From Ryuthela nishihirai (lineage: Eukaryota; Arthropoda; Arachnida; Araneae; Heptathelidae), in assembly GCA_038380435.1 (NCBI GenBank), contig JAWZYU010000013.1:67722446-67786445 (forward strand): DNA of 64,000 nt. The letters are read 5' to 3'. Below, piece after piece: positions 45,102-56,270 of this stretch. A program made the position numbers and the translations under genes. The notes below the pieces were generated by a model. That model saw only the letters and a program-made list of their open reading frames with translations, was not told the DNA's origin and did not search any database. Each line of letters opens with the position of its first letter. Position 1 is the stretch's first letter.

Positions 45102-46178
45102 ATGGTTGGTTATACTGACCACGAAATGGCGGATATGTACTTTGTGTATGGTGCAGCGGACGGGAATGCAAGTGAGGCACAGAAACGTTACCGCGACCGG
45201 TTTCCGATGAGATGCACTCCAGATCGGAAAACCTTCGAGCGTTTGCATCGGCGGCTATGTGAAACGGGATCCTTCGCCGTGGCCAAGCAAGACGCAGGGC
45301 GCGAAAGGAGTGTCAGGACGCCGCAACTTGCAGAGGACATTCTGCGTAGGGTGGAAGAGCGACCGGGATGTAGCACATGAGCGGTTTTCCGTGCAGTACA
45401 CGTGTCCCAAATGTCGGTTTGCCGTATGCTACAGGAGGAAGGACTGCACCCCTATCGTGCGCAGAAGGTACAAGCGTTGTCACCAGCGGATTATCAGCCA
45501 CGTGTCGATTTCGCACGTTGGTACTTCCAGCAGAATGCAGCGCAGCCGGATTTTGGTGCACATGTTCTGTTTACGGACGAGTGCACTTTCACCCGTGAGG
45601 GCATTTTGAATACCCACAATTCACACACGTGGGCATCTACGAACCCGCATGCCACACGTCCTCATTCATTCCAGCAGCGGTTCTCTGTAAATGTTTGGGC
45701 AGGGATCCTCCATGACCATTTGGGTGGCCCATACCTCCTGCCACACCGTCTGGACGGCAAATCGTATAACACATTCCTACGAGAGGTGTTGCCGGAGCTG
45801 CTGCGTCCGATTCCAACCCCCAGCAGGTCGAGAATGTGGTTCCAGCACGACGGTGCGCTTGCACACTTCAGCTTAGATGTGCGGAACACTTTACATGCAA
45901 CGTTCCCAGGGCGATGGATTGGTCGAGGTGGTCCCATAGCTTGGCCACCAAGATCGCCGGATCTCTCGTGTTTGGACTTTTTCCTGTGGGGCCATATGAA
46001 AAGCCTAATCTACGAGTGCCCCATTGAAACCGATATGGATCTAGTCGCCAGGATCGCCGTTGTTGCCGGCGATATTTGGGAAATGCCTGGTGTCTTCGCA
46101 AATGTGCATCGGTCCCTATCCCGCAGGTGTGAAGCCTGCATTACAGCTGGCGGCAGCTCTTTCGAGCAATTTCTTTGA
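45102..46178 (+). pseudogene. DD41D-type transposase with one internal stop
   Basis: From ATG 45102 to TGA 46176-46178 the frame is 358 codons with one in-frame stop, TGA at 45378-45380 (codon 93). Residues 1-100 are a helix-turn-helix region (EMADMYFVYGAADGNASEAQ, then RYRDRFP and ETGSFAV) of the DUF4817 type common in arthropod genomes. The second DNA-binding half follows (VSQMSVCRMLQEEGLHPYR). The catalytic core has FTDECTF (Asp ~159), WFQHDGALAHF (Asp ~250) and SPDLSCLDFFLWG (Asp ~292). The gap between the second and third Asp is 41 residues, the spacing named DD41D. The stop may be a CGA-to-TGA change, since related proteins usually have Arg there. A frame upstream of 45102 is also open to 44925 but overlaps the terminal repeat. 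Confidence 0.93.
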
Positions 46179-46863
46179 GCATGTACCTCAATTACATTCT
46201 TGTTAATAAAATGTTTTCTGAAGTATCTCCTCTCCTTCTTGTGTTCATTCTTTAAATGTGACAGTGGAAAACTACCTTTTAACTTCTCACCGCTTGCGTT
46301 CCGACCATACATTCTATGACGAATATTGCTCGTATAGCTGCATTCTACCACCCCGTAAAGTTTTGCCCACTTTTTCAGATTCACCCTGTATATAAGGTAA
46401 ATGTGCAGCACTAAAACCAAGAACTATTTTAGTAAGAGGTGAGGTTATGAATTTGAGATTATTCTTGGGGTCGGGTGATATGTTATCATTCTTCTGATAC
46501 ATGTGATATATGGGTTTTTGACATTATCTTATACTGGTTGCTCTGTGAGATTGATAGGTACATTTATTATAGTGCCCTTCGAGAGTGTGAGTTTGTTTGG
46601 TATTCTCCACGTTACAGGGTGATTGAGGATGGATTTAATTTTTTGAAGCTCCTTGAATGTGTGATTGCTGTAGCAATTTATCAGAAGAATTCCTGTCATA
46701 GTATATCTTCCATCATAATCTGATCCTACAGTGAGATCAAGGAATTTCGTCACTTCGATGAGGTTGAGAGAGTTGATGAGAATATTGTATCCTTTAAAAA
46801 TTATAGCTCAAGTGAAGTTATCAAAAAATGTTTCTTGGGCTTCTTCCTGTGAACGGGACTGTT

Positions 46864-47668
46864 CTAAGGGCCTTCTTCAATTCTACTTTCATCTTGGGAT
46901 GAGAGGTCAGCAATGTTATCAGAATCAAGACAGTCAATGTCTTGATTGATATGGTTCTCTATTCTATATGTTTCTATATCCAGTTTTTGTTTTTGATCTG
47001 TCCTAGAAATAGAGTTGGGGGCGAGGAAATTCTTGGTATTTTTCTGTTGGTTTCTACCCAAGGTATTTATAAATACCGAATCTTTTTCTTTAGCAGAGGT
47101 ATCAGAATGGATGAGGGATGACTCTGATTGAGGTATACATTCAGGGGTGGGGGTGGTATCAGAGGTTATCTTATGAGGACTTGTATGGGGGTTCAGTGCA
47201 GTCCTGTTCTTATGCTCCATCTTAGATGAGATGTGCATATCGTGTCTATATGTTGGTCCCAAATATGATCGGGATGGTAGAGTTACCTTAGGGTTCATTT
47301 TAAAGATTACTTCAGTTTCTCCAGAAGAGACATTGATATCTCCAGAAGGGTCAATTTCCTCTTCATTATCCTGGGATCTATCAGAATTAGTGATAAGGGG
47401 AACATCAGGGACTTCCTGTGTCTCTGGGATATAATACCGAACATGAAATATGATTGTGGGAGAGGAAATGTGGGTCCATTGCATTTTGTTTTTGCGAATC
47501 AGGTGCCAATATTTGATATCTGTTACTTAGTGGAGTTTCTGTAAATTGTATTTTCTTTTTGGTTCCCTGAGAGTCATTATATGGATCATTCCGTTTTTTT
47601 CCTTTTGCACGGCAATTTTTTTTATTAACGATCGTGATATTTCCTTTATGTCTCTCAATACTATTCAT
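46864..47668 (-). pseudogene. LINE ORF1 (gag-like), N-terminal part
   Basis: Two overlapping frames (47668-47405 and 47484-46864) together read as a low-complexity polar region: MNSIERHKGNITIVNKKNCR, then DPSGDINVSSGETEVIFK, rich in Ser, Asn, Asp and Lys. Such a disordered N-terminus precedes the RNA-binding domain in ORF1 of I/Jockey LINEs. The next part (46840-46520) contains LKEVTKFLDLTVGSDYDGRY-like and RIPNKLTLSKGTIINVPINL segments, the latter like the start of a gag-type RRM (GxIxxVPxxL). The zinc knuckles lie beyond the transposon near 44740-44860 (KCGENHPSNKC). A frameshift separates the two frames near 47440. Confidence 0.65.
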
Positions 47669-47700
47669 AGTATCTGTATCGAAGTATACAAAATATCAAC

Positions 47701-48198
47701 AGAGAACTATGAATAACATATGAATAAAATACTGTAGGATATGACTGTAATCTGCAGTTGCACCCGTTTTACAAGTTACGCTTTCAATAATAGTCAAGGG
47801 TATTCCAATGTTTGGCTCAGCAGATGCCAGCGATGGAGTTGCGGTCAGTTGCCGGCAGGAGACGCTAATCGAGGTCAAGGTCATTGTCAATAAAATGAGG
47901 CTTCTGAAGCTAAAGCGATTTCTAGGAGTGCCAGATGCCTGTTGGGTGGTCGGTTGGAGTCCACGTCTTCTAGGTCAGAGTCGAGAGGTCGAGAGGTAGC
48001 AGCGACTCGTAGCTATGTCGGCCACAGAAAAATTGTCACACAAAGGAAAATGAGAAATTTGAAATCAGCAGAAGATTGTTGAACCATATGCGTAAAAGAT
48101 ACAGATAGCTTACCAGTAGGGAATCCAACGTTTAATGAGTACGTGTAGCACAAATTTAAAAAACTGAACTCACTAGATTAGCTAAAAAAGACGAGAAA
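47701..48198. other. Possible LINE 5' region and spacer
   Basis: Upstream of the LINE ORF1 start, with no recognisable coding. The G+C-richer part at 47770-48010 could be the LINE 5' untranslated region or older unrelated DNA. Confidence 0.3.
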
Positions 48199-48649
48199 AT
48201 GCAGAGCACAAAACTCACGTGTGACTCGAAAGTGGACCCCACACCCACTCCCCCGCAAAGAATTATCCAGTGACAAACCAAGAGTCAATTAACGTTCGCC
48301 CACAGACACCACACATGTTTAAGCCTGTCATCTCTTAAATACAGAAAGTCCATTTTTTGTAACTGCCAAGTTCCAATGGAAAGATTACCGATATATTTGC
48401 ACCCATTGTTTTCAAAAACCAGTAATACTTAATTGAAAACAATGGGTGCAAATATATCGGTAATCTTTCCATTGGAACTTGGCAGTTACAAAAAATGGAC
48501 TTTCTGTATTTAAGAGATGACAGGCTTAAACATGTGTGGTGTCTGTGGGCGAACGTTAATTGACTCTTGGTTTGTCACTGGATAATTCTTTGCGGGGGAG
48601 TGGGTGTGGGGTCCACTTTCGAGTCACACGTGAGTTTTGTGCTCTGCAT
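48199..48649. repeat. Perfect 217-bp inverted repeat, 17-bp spacer
   Basis: The left arm 48199-48415 (starting ATGCAGAGCACAAAACTCAC) and the right arm 48433-48649 (ending GTTTTGTGCTCTGCAT) are exact reverse complements over all 217 positions I compared, with no indels. The spacer is 48416-48432. The arms contain no recognised gene, tRNA or transposon end, and no target duplication was seen. If transcribed it would form a long double-stranded hairpin RNA. It is far better conserved than any other inverted repeat here, so it is either very recent, under selection for pairing, or a read/assembly foldback artefact. Confidence 0.95.
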
Positions 48650-48915
48650 AAGTCGCTTTGGTGATGCCATAAATCAAGCTATACAGGTCACCTGACGTTG
48701 ATGAAATTATGTTGAAATTCTGATAGCTAAGAATAATCCTTCATGACACGACTGAAATGTTGAATATTTTCTATAATAAAAGTGTTTTTCTTAAGAAAGA
48801 TTTTGCCAAAGGTATAATTATTCCCCTTTTCTTAAATGATGATCGTAATAATTGGGATAATTAGAGAAGTATTATTATCATACATCCATTTCTTGTAACG
48901 TTCTTTGAATGTTTT
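48650..48915 (+). mobile_element. RTE-like LINE reverse transcriptase fragment
   Basis: Reads TEMLNIFYNKSVFLKKDFAK then GIIIPLFLNDDRNNWDN, equivalent to TEILNNFYDKGMVPKDFTRA and IVIPIFKKGDRSSCDNYRG of the 6.1-7.1 kb copy. It stops after this ~150-bp core. It begins within about 100 bp of the perfect palindrome's right arm. Confidence 0.7.
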
Positions 48916-49343
48916 TGTCGAAAGTCGGGTGTTTCTTACAGCCATTATGTAGTAGACAAACTAAATTTAAAAATGTATTCCTACTTAAGCCTACTCTGGA
49001 GGATTAGTCTTTGAATGCAATTAGTAAGAGCATTAAGTCTTCTGCGACTTTTATTAGCAACTCCGAGTGGGTCACCAATTCGATCCCAGTGAAGCCTCAT
49101 CTCGGCAAATTGAATTATCTCCCTAAGCAGAGCTGCCAAGGTCTAATTTGATAAAAACTAGTGATGTTTGGAGATTCAGGGAAGGAAATCTCTCCGATAG
49201 AAAATAGCAATTCTGAGTACTTCATAATTTATAAGGAATTTGATTGTTAGTCCCATGGTCCATTCCTTAGATGGCAGTTAGCTGAAAGATAACCTACCTA
49301 TCACTACAGGTAAAATAAAGCAATATAAATAAATTAGATTGAG
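48916..49343. other. Unassigned spacer
   Basis: No recognised gene or repeat. A few short open frames only. Confidence 0.35.
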
Positions 49344-49347
49344 TTGG

Positions 49348-49578
49348 ATATTTTACCTCTGAGAGGAGTTTTTTGCACACAGTGGGCTACATGGTGAGGT
49401 CCCAAGTACCCTAAGAGCTCAGAAAAGAAAGATGGAAAGGAACCCATTGGGCAACTGTTGGGGGATAGATGGAAGACTCCTGTCAAAACTGTGCAGCTTG
49501 TTCTTAGCTTGCATAATGACTGGCTCTCCCTCACACGGAGCCACGGCTTTACGTCCCATTTGAAGGACGGTGGAAAGA
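49348..49578 (-). mobile_element. SINE-A, 3' two thirds, diverged
   Basis: ATTTTACCTCTGAGAGGAG, TTTTTTGCACACAGTGGGCT, GGGGGATAGATGGAAGACTC and CACGGAGCCACGGCTTTACG in reverse-strand order. The tRNA-like head is missing. Confidence 0.82.
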
Positions 49579-51900
49579 GGATTTCACAAGTAAAAGAAAT
49601 TAAGAATATTTTAGTGTTTTTTTTCGCATTATTTTGTTTCAAACTATTTAAAATTCTGGAAATCATATCACGTCTCTAAATGACACTTCCAAGAGTTTGC
49701 TGTTAATTTCGATTTCAGCATTTTCAGCTTCGTAATATCCATATCTTATGTTTTGATTATAACGAACCGGTTTCAGTAAAAAAAAACCTTTTGAAGAAAT
49801 TAAACAAAATAATTTTATATTTGCATGTTTTTTGTTATCCATCGACAATTTCTAATATTTCAGTTGACTCTCATTATCATGCAGCGGGATCATATCTGCA
49901 ATTGCTAGCTACATTTTAATTTCATTAATGGGCATAAGGAAAATATAGCAACAACAGAAGATGAAACAGTTTTTTAAGGGATGCTTAACCTTCTTTCTTT
50001 CCCTTAAGGATGTTTTGCTCAACATCGACCTAGCAGAAATGGAGTAATTATATACAGAAAAAATCCGTTAGTTTAATCATATCACCTTTAAACAGAATTA
50101 CAAATTGAGAAATAGAATTGCGAACTTTTCTTTAGCAAGACTAGTAGACATTAATAAGATGAATAGAAAATATCAAAGAGAAACTAATTTGAATTTGTTT
50201 GCAGGGACCAAATGCAGGAAATATTGCTCATTTGATGCGTTTGGATGATTCAGATATTGTTCCGCATATTTGGGAAATAAATTGCACAGGCTGCTTTTAC
50301 CGTCATAGACTAGGATGCATGATATTATGCATTTACAACTATGTATAGAATTCATTGCCTTACTATCTGGTAATATAAGATATCCTTCATGTAAATTGTG
50401 TTGATTGATTGGGTTTGTTATAACCAAACGAGCAGACCAAAACAAAAGAATGCAAGTCATCTTAATCTGATTTCTCGAAAGATCAAGGAAAAAATCTTAT
50501 CCACAATTAGTTTTCTCCAACTCTTACCTTTCATCGTAATTATTTCTAAGAAAATGTCTTTTTCTTTCTATGGTCATAATTGCATTTATTTTTCCCTTTG
50601 TTTTATGAATATAGCTTATGAATTTGAACCAAAATTACTGTATGCACAAATGAATAAGAAATGATTAATTTAATCGTCGAAGATGTTGATGAATTTGTAA
50701 TCAGCATAAATGAAAAACAGAAAGCTTGACGTGAACGGTTATGGAATGAAATAAGTATTCCGCTCAAGACATATGGGAACTGCATTTGCTTATGAAATGA
50801 AACTGATAAAAAATTTATTGTCCTAATGGATAAAAACAATTCAACACACACTTTTGAAAATGGAAGTTAATTAAGTTTCTCGTTTCTGTCATAATGGTTT
50901 ATAACAAAAAACACCTTTAGCATTGCAGAGATGCTCTTTCTATAATTTGGAGACGTTGATTAAAGGAAAATATCAATCTTCTTGGATGAAGAAGTCAATG
51001 AGGTTATGGTAATTTACAACGGATGGTGGAACACTTCATTAAGCGAAGATTTTATATTTCTTGTACGAATATTTTTTGAACATTTGCATTTTTGTGTCTG
51101 ATTTTATTAGGACATTTTCTAACTAATATTTGACTGCAAAAATAATACGAAACGAAAGAGAATCAAAATATTCCTTTCCAAGGTTATGCAAAAAAAAGCA
51201 ATGATAGAATTGAATTTAAATTTCTAAAATATATTTCCATAAACATATTTATACTACTTCTCAAAAAACGAAAAAACTTGATCGAAATATTTTGAAAACT
51301 ATATTTGAGTCTTCAATATATAAACTATATATATACTATAATCAGTTTCATTTCTGATTTATTTCCTTGGGATGTGTTTGCAGCCTAAGAAATGGATTCT
51401 CTCCCTTGTGTTTCTCACACACTTGTAATAATTATCATTTTCGTTATTGCCTTCAAAAAAGCAATGTCCAAATTAATTCAGAAGCAAGAAAATGAATTAT
51501 TCCATTGCAAAATCGGGAATATAGAATTTATCAAGATGGCAAGTCTAACCAGATTAAAATCAGTCAAGCAGAGTTTCGCGCAAAAACTTTGAGTTCGATT
51601 CTTTTTTAGGTTCGACTTCGTTTGGTTCTACTCGGCTCATTTTTTTCGCAGTTCGGTTCAGCTCGACGTCATAATATTGAAAAAAAAGTGTCTGTTTAAT
51701 TTCGTATAGAGTATATTGTTTCAGAAAATAAATAAAAAAGACAATCTTTGGTTTTAATTTAAATATTAATATTTGCAATTTAAAATTAAAAAAATACCAG
51801 AAGGGATAGGAAGAAGAAATTTCAGATTCTACACGTTCAATAACTAGATCAGTGGTAAACATATTTTATATTTTATAACCAGATCAACTGTAAATTTACT
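49579..51900. other. Long AT-rich stretch without recognisable genes
   Basis: About 2.3 kb with open frames of at most 100 codons and no family signature. Possibly intron or intergenic. Confidence 0.4.
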
Positions 51901-51910
51901 ACTATATGCA

Positions 51911-51996
51911 CAGTCGTATCAGAATAATATGACCACCTACCATAGTATATGCATGGCAGGTGCATGGTAGGTGCTCATATTATTCTGAGAGAGCTG
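51911..51996. mobile_element. Short hairpin MITE, Tc1/mariner-like ends
   Basis: CAGTCGTATCAGAATAATAT then GACCACCTACCAT on the left is matched inverted by ATGGTAGGTGCTCATATTATT then CTGAGAGAGCTG on the right, leaving about 20 bp of loop. TA follows the right end, but the left flank is CA. A deletion product of a mariner-type element is the simplest reading. Confidence 0.7.
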
Positions 51997-52239
51997 TACC
52001 AGATATTCACAACAATATAATTTGCAGCGTTACTTTAAATTCAATAGCCAGATCAATTGCAGGCTACTATATAATTTTCAATGACATGTCTTCCATGAAT
52101 GCAATCCAAATACTGCATGCCTAATCAAGTTTATTGAAATAAGTTTATTAATTTATTAAAAATTAAAAGAAATCATTTTCTGAAAATAGTAAATATTATT
52201 TGTTAATATTTAATTATTTAGTTACTATCATATTTACCC

Positions 52240-52385
52240 TGCTTTCCCCGGGTCTCGGATATAATAGATGGCATTCCTCAATTCACGAGCTATCATTGGC
52301 ATAATACTCATTACGATCTCTTTTCATGCCCCCTAGTAAATATTTCATCCTCCTGTTTTAGGGGCCTAGCAACTAATGTCCGACC
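52240..52385 (+). repeat. Satellite lineage 2, single block
   Basis: Contains ATATAATAGATGGCATTCC, CACGAGCTATCATTGGCATA, ATACTCATTACGATCTC and a CCCCCTAGTAAATATTTC run. This matches the 55.9-56.27 kb units and, in its CACTCC...CAAGCTTTCATTTG core, lineage 1. Confidence 0.7.
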
Positions 52386-52969
52386 CCGCCTTCTCGTAGT
52401 GCAGGCCATTAATACATTCCAAAAGAGATACTCTCTTGTGCAAGTGAACGGAAGCGAAGGGCTGCCAAATTAGCGTGGCCTACTGATCTGGACAACTATG
52501 GCTACTTTGCTTTTTTTTTCTAGCCTGCTGAGGAGTGGTCAACCACACAGAGTTCTGGTGCTAACCATATAAACTTACTGGAACTGGAATAAAGCTCTAA
52601 GTTTGATTATGGATCCTGAATTTGCTGCACTGCTGGGCTTCTGTGGAGGGAAAATTTGCCGTTGTGTTTTTTGCTTGTGGATTGACAGCCCCAAGTAAAT
52701 AGATTCAGATGATACGTTTTATCAGCTGATGGATTATTCTGAGCAGGGGTCATCGCAGGACTCTTATTACTGAACTCTTGCTTTTACGGGCATCATCAAA
52801 TTCTACATTGGAGGAAGTCTTCCAATGTGCATGACTTCAGCCTTTAGTGGTGGGGGAACTGGTCTTTGACCCATGCCTGTGATTAGGAGGCTGTTTGATA
52901 TTGTTGGCATTCCCTCTCTCAATAAACATAGTTTCTTTAAACATACCACAAATCATTTTCTCTCCATAG

Positions 52970-53410
52970 GTAGTTGGGATATGAGGACTCTGCACAGAGC
53001 TTTTTCTCTTGATGTCCTCACACAAGAATTCCACCGTTAAAATTTAAATATTCTCGGCCTACAAGAGATCAGATGGACAGATTAAGGTCGATTCTTAAAA
53101 ATAATCTTAAATTTCTCTTTTCAGGGAGGGAACATAATAAGCATCACAAAAGCGTAGGACTGCTTCTTAGCAGACACGCAAGTGATGCTCTTCTAGGGTA
53201 TGAATGCATTAATGAGAAGTTTCTTAAAGAAACATTTCAGACAAGAATTAAAGATTTGAATATTATCTGCTGTTAAGCCCCCACTGAGGATGCCGATGAG
53301 GATGAGAAAGATAGGTTTCAAGAAAACTTCAGGATATTTTGAATACAATCAAGAAAGGAGATATTACCTTTGTTCTAGATGACTTAAATGCCAAAGGTGG
53401 TACTGACTCT
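52970..53410 (+). pseudogene. LINE endonuclease domain, broken
   Basis: APE-type endonuclease in pieces: GSWDMRTLHRAFSLDVLTQE (start of the domain), GLQEIRW (near 53060, where Glu of the QE motif is catalytic), then after a frameshift HHKSVGLLLSRHASDALLGY and RIKDLNIICC, and APTEDADEDEKDRFQENF near 53285. The DLNAK motif is recognisable near 53385. The remaining SPDG and SDH-type part lies around 53540-53680. The presence of an APE domain upstream of the RT places this family with the APE-type LINEs. Confidence 0.75.
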
Positions 53411-53821
53411 GACCTTTGGGGACGGATGATAGGCCATTTTGGTATTGATAATTGCAATGGCAATGGGCAATCATCTCCTACAGGTAAGTAAACTTAATGA
53501 TTTGAGATTAACTAATACTTATTACAAACACCGTGACATACATATATAACATGGGTTTCACCAGATGGGGCTACATGAGAATATGATAGATTATATATTA
53601 ACAGACAGCAAATGGTCTATTTCAGTAAAGGAATACCATGTCATGTAGGAGAGCTGAAATTGGACCTGATCATTACCTTGTTAAAAGTGTCCTACATCTT
53701 AAACTTAAGTAGTGTTGTGCTAATGTTTAAAAATTTACTTTTAATTATGAAGCACTGAAAGACTTAGTTATAACTAAAGCTAAAAAATGATAGGTTACTT
53801 AGTGATTTTAACAGTCATTGT

Positions 53822-54346
53822 TTGCTTACTACTGAAGTGGGGGAAGAATGGGACCGTTTTAAACAGGCTTTTTTGAAAGCTAACAGTATTCTTTTAGGTA
53901 AAAAGAATCAGAGGTGGCAGAATTATTTTAGAGATAAGGCACTTGAGCTTATTTCAGAAAGAAAGAACTGCAGGAATGTCCTTAATCAATACCCTACTAG
54001 TCCTAATAGAAATCATTACAGAGAGCATAATAAACTTGTAAAGGATCAGTTAGCTGCGGAAAAGAATCTTTGGCTTGATGGCTTCGCTGACAAAGCTGAG
54101 AAAGCAATTAGACAGCACAACAGCAGAGAGCTGTACCAGATAGTTAATGTTTTGTGTGGTAGAAAACGTACAGGTATACAGGGATTGAAGGATAAACAAG
54201 GTAAGGTTATAGAAGGTGAGGATTCTGTCGTGGCTAGGTGGGCTGAGCATTTCAGTGATGTTCTACACAATGTGGTTAGTTCTACTTCCATTGTTTGTAA
54301 TGATGATAGATACATTACTGGCTTTAATATTGGCCCTATAACATAG
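53822..54346 (+). pseudogene. LINE endonuclease-RT linker
   Basis: A clean 174-codon stretch homologous over its length to the 6.1-7.1 kb minus-strand copy: EVGEEWDRFKQAFLKANSIL, ISERKNCRNVLNQYPTSPNR, then ARWAEHFSDVLHNVV. The frame is lost at a TAG right after GFNIGPIT, where the other copy continues into QSEVSLAVSKL, because of a deletion of roughly 100 bp. Confidence 0.82.
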
Positions 54347-54399
54347 TCTATAACACAGTGTACATAAATACTCAGGGGTAGATGAAATTACTACTACTA

Positions 54400-55470
54400 A
54401 AATGCTTAGAACTGGGAATGTTTCGGTTACCACATGGATGACTGAAATTTTGAATATCTTTTATGATAAAGGCATGGTTCCTAAGTATTTTACCAGAGCT
54501 ATTATATCCCTATTTTTGAAAAAGGTGATTGGAGTTCTTGTGATAACTATAAGGGTAATAACGTACTTTCTGTTTCCGGTAAAGTTCTTTGTATTATTGT
54601 GTTTCATAGAATTAAGAATCTGGTTGATAGTTTATTACGTGATGAGCAATGTGGATTTTGTAGTGGTAGGGGTTGTGTAAATCAGATTTTTTCACTTAGG
54701 CAGATTCTTGAGAAATGTTTAGAGTTTCAGAATCCTGTGGTTGCTAGCTTTATAGATTTCAAAAAGGCTTTTGACTCTGTTGATGACATAATTTGTGGTT
54801 CATTGTGAGATCATATGGTATACCAGACAAGTTAGTTAACATAATGAAAGCTCTCTGTAATAACACTGAGTCGTGTGTGAGAGTTGGTAAGGCTTGTAGA
54901 AATTGGTTTAGCATTACTTCTGCCGTTCGACAAGGATGCATTTTGTCTCCTTTTCTCTTTATTTTGGCTATTGATTATGTTATGCGAAATTCACTTGAAG
55001 GGAAAGATTTTGGCCTTGAATGAGCTGGAGATACGAAAATTTCTGATTTAGATTATGCTAATGATTTAGCCCTTTTGGTAGATGATGTTGATGAGATGAA
55101 CTCTTTCATTCGAGCTGTTGATGAAACTGGTAGTAGAGTAGGTTTGGTTATAAACAGAGAGAAAACTAAAAGTGATGAAAAATGGTCAGTCAGGCTGTGG
55201 TTCAGTTAATCTAAATGGCTGCACTCTTGATAACGTGTCTCAGTGTAATTATCTTGGGTAAAATACTGGGTAACATTTGGGTAACCGATACTGGTGATGT
55301 GTGGCATGACAACAACAGACGGATAGCGATTGCTGTCGGGACATTTAAGAATCTATGGAGATTGTGGAGAAATAAGTGCATACACCTAAAGAGTAAAATT
55401 AGACTGTATAATAGTCGGTTCTCTCTAGGATTCGTTATGGTAGACTAAAAACAAATGCTAAACACAATGG
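54400..55470 (+). pseudogene. LINE reverse transcriptase, mutated active site
   Basis: RT motifs in broken frames: TTWMTEILNIFYDKGMVPKY, DEQCGFCSGRGCVNQIFSL (near 54645), SFIDFKKAFDSVDD (motif A, intact, near 54760), VRQGCILSPFLFILAIDYVM (near 54930) and LDYANDLALL. The catalytic YADD box is YAND here (55054-55065), an Asp-to-Asn change that would abolish polymerisation. The 5.9 kb copy keeps YADD. Thumb and linker fragments follow. Confidence 0.82.
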
Positions 55471-55905
55471 TTTACAAAGCACTTGGATGATTTGTAAACA
55501 AAGAGAACAGGAAACTTGATGCTTTTGATTCTAGATTTTTACGCAGTGTGATCGGTATTAAGTGGTTCAACTTTGTAAGTAATGATGAGGTTAGACAAAT
55601 GTGTTCAGCAACCTCCTTTGAGCAGCATAATGTGCAGAAAGAGACTTCGTTGGTTTCGCCATGTTGCCAGTATGGATAATTATAGATTGACGAATAGGGT
55701 TATGAACAGTGTGCCTAAAGGCTTCGGAAAGAGAGGGAGACCTAGGATGCGTTGGGTAGACAACGTCAAACAAGACGTTGTTAGAAGTGGTGGCAATTGT
55801 CAGATGCAGTAGATGTAGCTAAAGACAGATATGCTTGGAGAACTAAATTGCGTGGTCTGGTTGGACCTCCGTAGCCCATGGCTGCTTGAGGATGATGATG
55901 ATGAT

Positions 55906-56270
55906 GTTTTAGGGGAGGTGTGGAACTTTCTAAAGTATGTAGTAAGTGGCATTCCCCACTCGGCAATTTATGACAAATGAAAATTTGTCATAAATTCATT
56001 ACGATTGTTTAGTCTTCCCTCGCTTCCCCTAATGGTAAACATTTTATTCCCTATTCAAGGGAATGTCTGAAATTCTCTGAGGTATATAGTAGATGGCACT
56101 CTCTACGCCAGAAGCTTTTCATCTGGCATAATACTCATTATGATTGTTTCCCCCCCTCCCCCTTCAGTAAGAATTTTACCTACCTTTTAAGTGATAATGT
56201 CCCTAAAATATATAATAGATGCCACTCCCCCACGTTCGCAAGCTTTCATTTTGCTTAAAACTGTTTACGA
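55906..56270 (+). repeat. Satellite lineage 2, two to three units
   Basis: Repeats TCTCTGAGGTATATAGTAGA, TGGCACTCTCTACGCCAGAAG, CTTTTCATCTGGCATAATAC, TCATTATGATTG and CCCC-rich segments about 120-150 bp apart. The GATGGCACTCC and CAAGCTTTCATTT core resembles lineage 1, but the flanking words differ. Confidence 0.75.

Larger units (their letters stand above)
44921..46388 (+). mobile_element. Tc1/mariner-type transposon, DD41D spacing, near-intact
   Basis: 1468 bp flanked by TA on both sides (44919-44920 and 46389-46390). The ends are inverted repeats of about 95 bp starting CAGGGTGAATCTGAAAAAGT; only a handful of mismatches separate left (44921-45016) and right (46293-46388). A single transposase frame fills the middle. 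A TATA box lies at 45047-45054, just inside the left repeat, and AATAAA (46205-46210) follows the stop. High end identity and a nearly clean frame mark it as one of the youngest elements in the window. It interrupts the I/Jockey-like LINE. Confidence 0.95.
43570..47700 (-). mobile_element. I/Jockey-like LINE, internally deleted, split by a transposon
   Basis: Minus-strand non-LTR element. From its 5' side: a gag-like ORF1 (47668 to about 44180) with zinc-knuckle remnants, then the first residues of ORF2 (near 44180), WNCRSFSSNKHDLLQ, resembling the WNCRSxxxK start of endonuclease domains in this group. Directly after it the sequence jumps to the C-terminal region downstream of RNase H (VITRLRIGHFLLNN, CSQCN, AHVLLNYPRY), so the endonuclease, RT and most of RNase H are deleted. 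The DD41D transposon at 44921-46388 is inserted in the gag region. Removing it rejoins the two parts across a single TA. Confidence 0.8.
52400..55905 (+). mobile_element. RTE-like LINE, most complete copy (inactive)
   Basis: About 3.5 kb on the plus strand. The 5' region (52400-52960) is untranslated-like; its end is shared with the fused derivative at 33.38 kb. The coding part starts near 52970 with the endonuclease (SWDMRTLHRAFSLDVL, then LNILGLQEIRW), runs through the linker (53822-54346) and RT (54400-55180), and ends with the C-terminal region and a GATGATGATGATG tail (55888-55905). Several frameshifts, stops and a deletion near 54346-54390 disable it. Because it has both ends, it is the best guide to the family's length in this window. 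Confidence 0.85.

Noticed and set aside
45313..46420. Several minus-strand frames over the DD41D transposon
   Set aside because: They are antisense shadows of the transposase frame, which has the catalytic motifs.
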